A stretch of 64,000 nt of DNA from JBGSKV01 sp041740975 (GTDB taxonomy: Bacteria > Bdellovibrionota_B > Oligoflexia > Oligoflexales > JALZUQ01). Positions 62,143 through 64,000 of this stretch are shown piece by piece (the stretch's first letter is position 1; the number at the start of each line of letters is the position of its first letter). The stretch spans positions 1-64,000 of the forward strand of contig JBGSKV010000017.1 in the NCBI GenBank assembly GCA_041740975.1, written 5' to 3'. The position numbers and the translations under genes were made by a program. The notes under the pieces were generated by a model. It had not been told where the DNA came from, did not search any database, and saw only the letters and a program-made list of their open reading frames with translations.

Positions 62143-62305
62143 AACTTCATTCAAAATGACGATCAATAAACTAATCATTTAGGCCCTGTGGAACATTTAT
62201 TAGCCACTGTGGACAACCTATGGATGAAAACATTTGGTTAATACGAAACAATTAATATTCTCTTAATAGTTTCGGATTTTTACCTACCTTGACATATCAA
62301 CATAA

Positions 62306-62353
62306 ACACAAGCTGTAGTGTTGTGGAAAACATGTGTACGCTATATTTTGTGT
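62306..62353 (+). promoter_or_regulatory. Two NrdR-like boxes
   Basis: ACACAAGCTGTAGTGT (62306-62321) matches 13 of 16 positions of the NrdR consensus ACACWATATMTWGTGT and ACGCTATATTTTGTGT (62338-62353) matches 14 of 16. The 32-bp spacing is three helical turns, as in known tandem NrdR sites of RNR operons. Confidence 0.65.
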
Positions 62354-62390
62354 GTCAAAGCTTGACACGGTTTCGGCGAGGTCTCATTAT
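62352..62390 (+). promoter_or_regulatory. nrdJ promoter overlapped by a palindrome
   Basis: TTGACA (62362-62367), 17-bp spacer, CATTAT (62385-62390); TATATT at 62388 is an alternative -10. GTGTCAA-AGC-TTGACAC (62352-62368) is a perfect palindrome covering the -35. Confidence 0.6.
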
Positions 62391-62525
62391 ATTATTTGAA
62401 GCCAGACGTGGTTTCAAAACACAGTACAATCGATAATTTTTTAATTAATTCAGGGGCTTATGGCTGAGCCCGCAATGCCAGCAGAGATGACTCGTGAACA
62501 TGGACGTTTAGGAGGAAAATACGAC

Positions 62526-64000
62526 ATGATGAAGATAAATCGCAAATTCACAAAGACACCCAATCAACCTTACGAAGGCATGACCTTCGAAGATCGCAAG
62601 TCGGAACTAAAGAATAGTAACGGCAGCAGTGCAAGCTCGCACATCCAGGTCAAAGTCCCGACATTTTGGAGTCAGGTCGCCTCGGACATCATGGCGCAGA
62701 AGTATTTGCGACGTGCAGGCATTCCCAAAATAGAAAAAGAAACGGACAGCCGCCAAGTTTTCCATCGTCTCGCGGGGTGTTGGGCAGACTGGGGTCGCCG
62801 GTATAAATATTTTGCATCAGACGAAGACGCTCAAACGTTTTATGATGAAACCTGTTACATGCTTGCCAATCAAATGGCTGCACCGAACAGCCCGCAGTGG
62901 TTCAACACAGGTCTACACTTTGCTTACGGCATCACTGGCCCCGCTCAAGGGCACACATATGTTGATCCGGAAACAAACGAAGTCGTTGAATCAACCAGCG
63001 CTTATGAACGACCGCAACCGCATGCCTGCTTTATTCAGGCCATTAGCGATGACCTCGTCAATCCTGGCGGGATCATGGACCTTTGGACTCGTGAAGCACG
63101 CCTCTTTAAGTATGGCAGCGGCACTGGTACAAACTTTTCGAAGATTCGCGGTGAAAAAGAAGGACTCTCTGGCGGCGGCGTAAGCTCTGGCCTCCTTTCC
63201 TTCTTACAAATCGGCGATCGTGCCGCTGGTGCCATCAAAAGCGGTGGGACCACTCGGCGCGCTGCCAAGATGGTCTGCCTTGATTTAGATCATCCGGATA
63301 TCGAAGAATTTATTAACTGGAAAGTCATCGAAGAACAAAAAGTTGCGGCCCTCGTGACTGGTTCAAAAGTTATTGAAAAGCATCTCAATGATATTTTTGC
63401 CGCCGTCTCAAAGCCGATCGATGCCGACCATCAATATGATCCCAAAAAGAATGCAGCCTTAAAAACTGCAATTCAAAAAGCGACGCAAGCTTGTGTTCCA
63501 TTGAATTTCATCCAACGCATCATGGACCTTGCTAAACAAGGTTATCGTTCGATGAAATTTGAAACCTACAATACAGATTGGAACTCAACCGCATACCAAA
63601 CTGTCTCAGGACAAAACTCAAATAACTCCGTGCGTATTCCGAACGATTTCATGCGCTCTGTGGAAAGTGGCGGTCGTTGGGCACTTCGGTTCCGCACGTC
63701 TGGTAAAATTGCTCGCACGATTCCGGCCAAAGAACTTTGGGAACAAATTTCGACGGCTGCGTGGAGTTGTGCAGATCCAGGCGTTCAATTCGATACGACG
63801 ATTAATGAGTGGCACACTTGTCCGCAAGACGGCCGCATCAACGCGTCGAATCCTTGCTCAGAGTATATGTTCTTAGATGACACTGCGTGCAACTTAGCTT
63901 CTTTGAACTTGATCAAGTTTTACGATGACGAAACCAATACTTTTGACATTGAAGCCTTCCGCCATGCTAGTCGTATTTGGACGATCATTTTGGATATCTC
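62526..64000 (+). CDS. nrdJ: Class II (B12-dependent) ribonucleotide reductase, 5' part
   Basis: Open to the window end (about 491 codons seen). Reduces ribonucleotides using adenosylcobalamin. Seen: N-terminal FTKTPNQPYEGMTFEDRKSE, NSPQWFNTGL near 121, ACFIQAISDDL, GSGTGTNFSKIRG near 198-210, QNSNNSVRIPNDF near 362 and NPCSEYMFLDDTACNLASLNL near 440, the last being characteristic of NrdJ. AGGAGG ten bases before ATG 62526 decides the start; an in-frame ATG at 62460 would add 22 residues. Needs coenzyme B12, for which the adenosyltransferase at 4171 is a local source. Confidence 0.95.
   Translation, partial: MMKINRKFTKTPNQPYEGMTFEDRKSELKNSNGSSASSHIQVKVPTFWSQVASDIMAQKYLRRAGIPKIEKETDSRQVFHRLAGCWADWGRRYKYFASDEDAQTFYDETCYMLANQMAAPNSPQWFNTGLHFAYGITGPAQGHTYVDPETNEVVESTSAYERPQPHACFIQAISDDLVNPGGIMDLWTREARLFKYGSGTGTNFSKIRGEKEGLSGGGVSSGLLSFLQIGDRAAGAIKSGGTTRRAAKMVCLDLDHPDIEEFINWKVIEEQKVAALVTGSKVIEKHLNDIFAAVSKPIDADHQYDPKKNAALKTAIQKATQACVPLNFIQRIMDLAKQGYRSMKFETYNTDWNSTAYQTVSGQNSNNSVRIPNDFMRSVESGGRWALRFRTSGKIARTIPAKELWEQISTAAWSCADPGVQFDTTINEWHTCPQDGRINASNPCSEYMFLDDTACNLASLNLIKFYDDETNTFDIEAFRHASRIWTIILDI

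Larger units (their letters stand above)
62143..62525. other. nrdJ upstream region
   Basis: 383 bp without a gene. Holds several DnaA-box-like sequences with one or two mismatches (TGTGGAACA, TGTGGACAA near 62207, TGTGGAAAA near 62323), two NrdR-like boxes, a palindrome and a promoter listed separately. Confidence 0.6.

Noticed and set aside
62188..62331. Second DnaA-box cluster upstream of nrdJ
   Set aside because: All candidates have one or two mismatches and none is exact, so I do not call an origin here; DnaA control of nrd remains possible.
63035..63268. Open frames antisense to or out of frame with nrdJ
   Set aside because: They are shadows of the long nrdJ frame, which continues past the right edge.

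Overview
The window reads as chromosome from a Gram-negative bacterium with mid-40s percent GC (estimated by eye). Lipid A/LPS genes (lpxC, kdsA), a type IV pilus motor block (pilB-pilT-pilC), many exported lipoproteins, a class II ribonucleotide reductase, bacterial topoisomerase VI and a C-factor-like short-chain dehydrogenase fit a Bdellovibrionota/Oligoflexia-type or related delta-like lineage. That placement is inference from gene content; no rRNA gene is present to settle it.

Layout. 0.2-11.1 kb is housekeeping: ClpB-type unfoldase, trpS, IHF-alpha, cobalamin adenosyltransferase, pilBTC, kdsA, tRNA-Phe(GAA), secG, tRNA-Leu(GAG). 11.2-16.5 kb holds an SDR enzyme, lipoproteins, a hotdog thioesterase and an exported nucleotidyltransferase-like protein. 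16.5-18.7 kb is a peroxide-defence locus (ahpC-ahpD divergent from oxyR, with an OxyR-like site between them). 18.9-25.4 kb carries a cytochrome P460, a YeiH-type membrane protein and four exported proteins, one with a caspase/DUF4347-like His/Cys pair. 25.8-28.6 kb encodes a VWA protein, a zinc-ribbon/Ser-Thr kinase/FHA protein and a small protein in one run. 28.8-31.2 kb has a lipoprotein and a TMTC-like membrane protein.

31.3-40.2 kb is accessory: a broken histidine-kinase fragment with a 5-bp slippage repeat, a 1112-residue repeat adhesin, and an island next to tRNA-Ser. The island has two tandem remnants of the same tyrosine integrase, each followed by a copy of the tRNA-Ser 3' end, with an O-antigen polymerase-like gene, a Cys-rich lipoprotein, a frameshifted MNT nucleotidyltransferase and an IS91 transposase fragment between them.

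40.3-64 kb returns to core genes: gloB, an AraC-type regulator, a HAD phosphatase, topoisomerase VI A and B, an AT-rich interval with a DnaA-box cluster, rpmI-rplT (without infC), RNase Y, a TPR protein, dnaK with two hairpins after it, a competence-domain-only ComEC, lpxC, a five-gene run tetR-TPR-unknown-crotonase-like-pyrF, a membrane-anchored protein, and the start of nrdJ behind a promoter with two NrdR-box-like sites. The cobalamin adenosyltransferase near the left end could supply the cofactor that NrdJ needs.

Most worth a second look: the tRNA-Ser island and its duplicated att/int ends, the GGCAT slippage repeat whose loss of one unit would restore a reading frame, the VWA-kinase-FHA pair, the exported NTase-like and His/Cys proteins, the tetR-to-pyrF run with a divergent crotonase, the repeat-borne Shine-Dalgarno copies before lpxC, and the strongly folded GC-rich gap beside dnaK.
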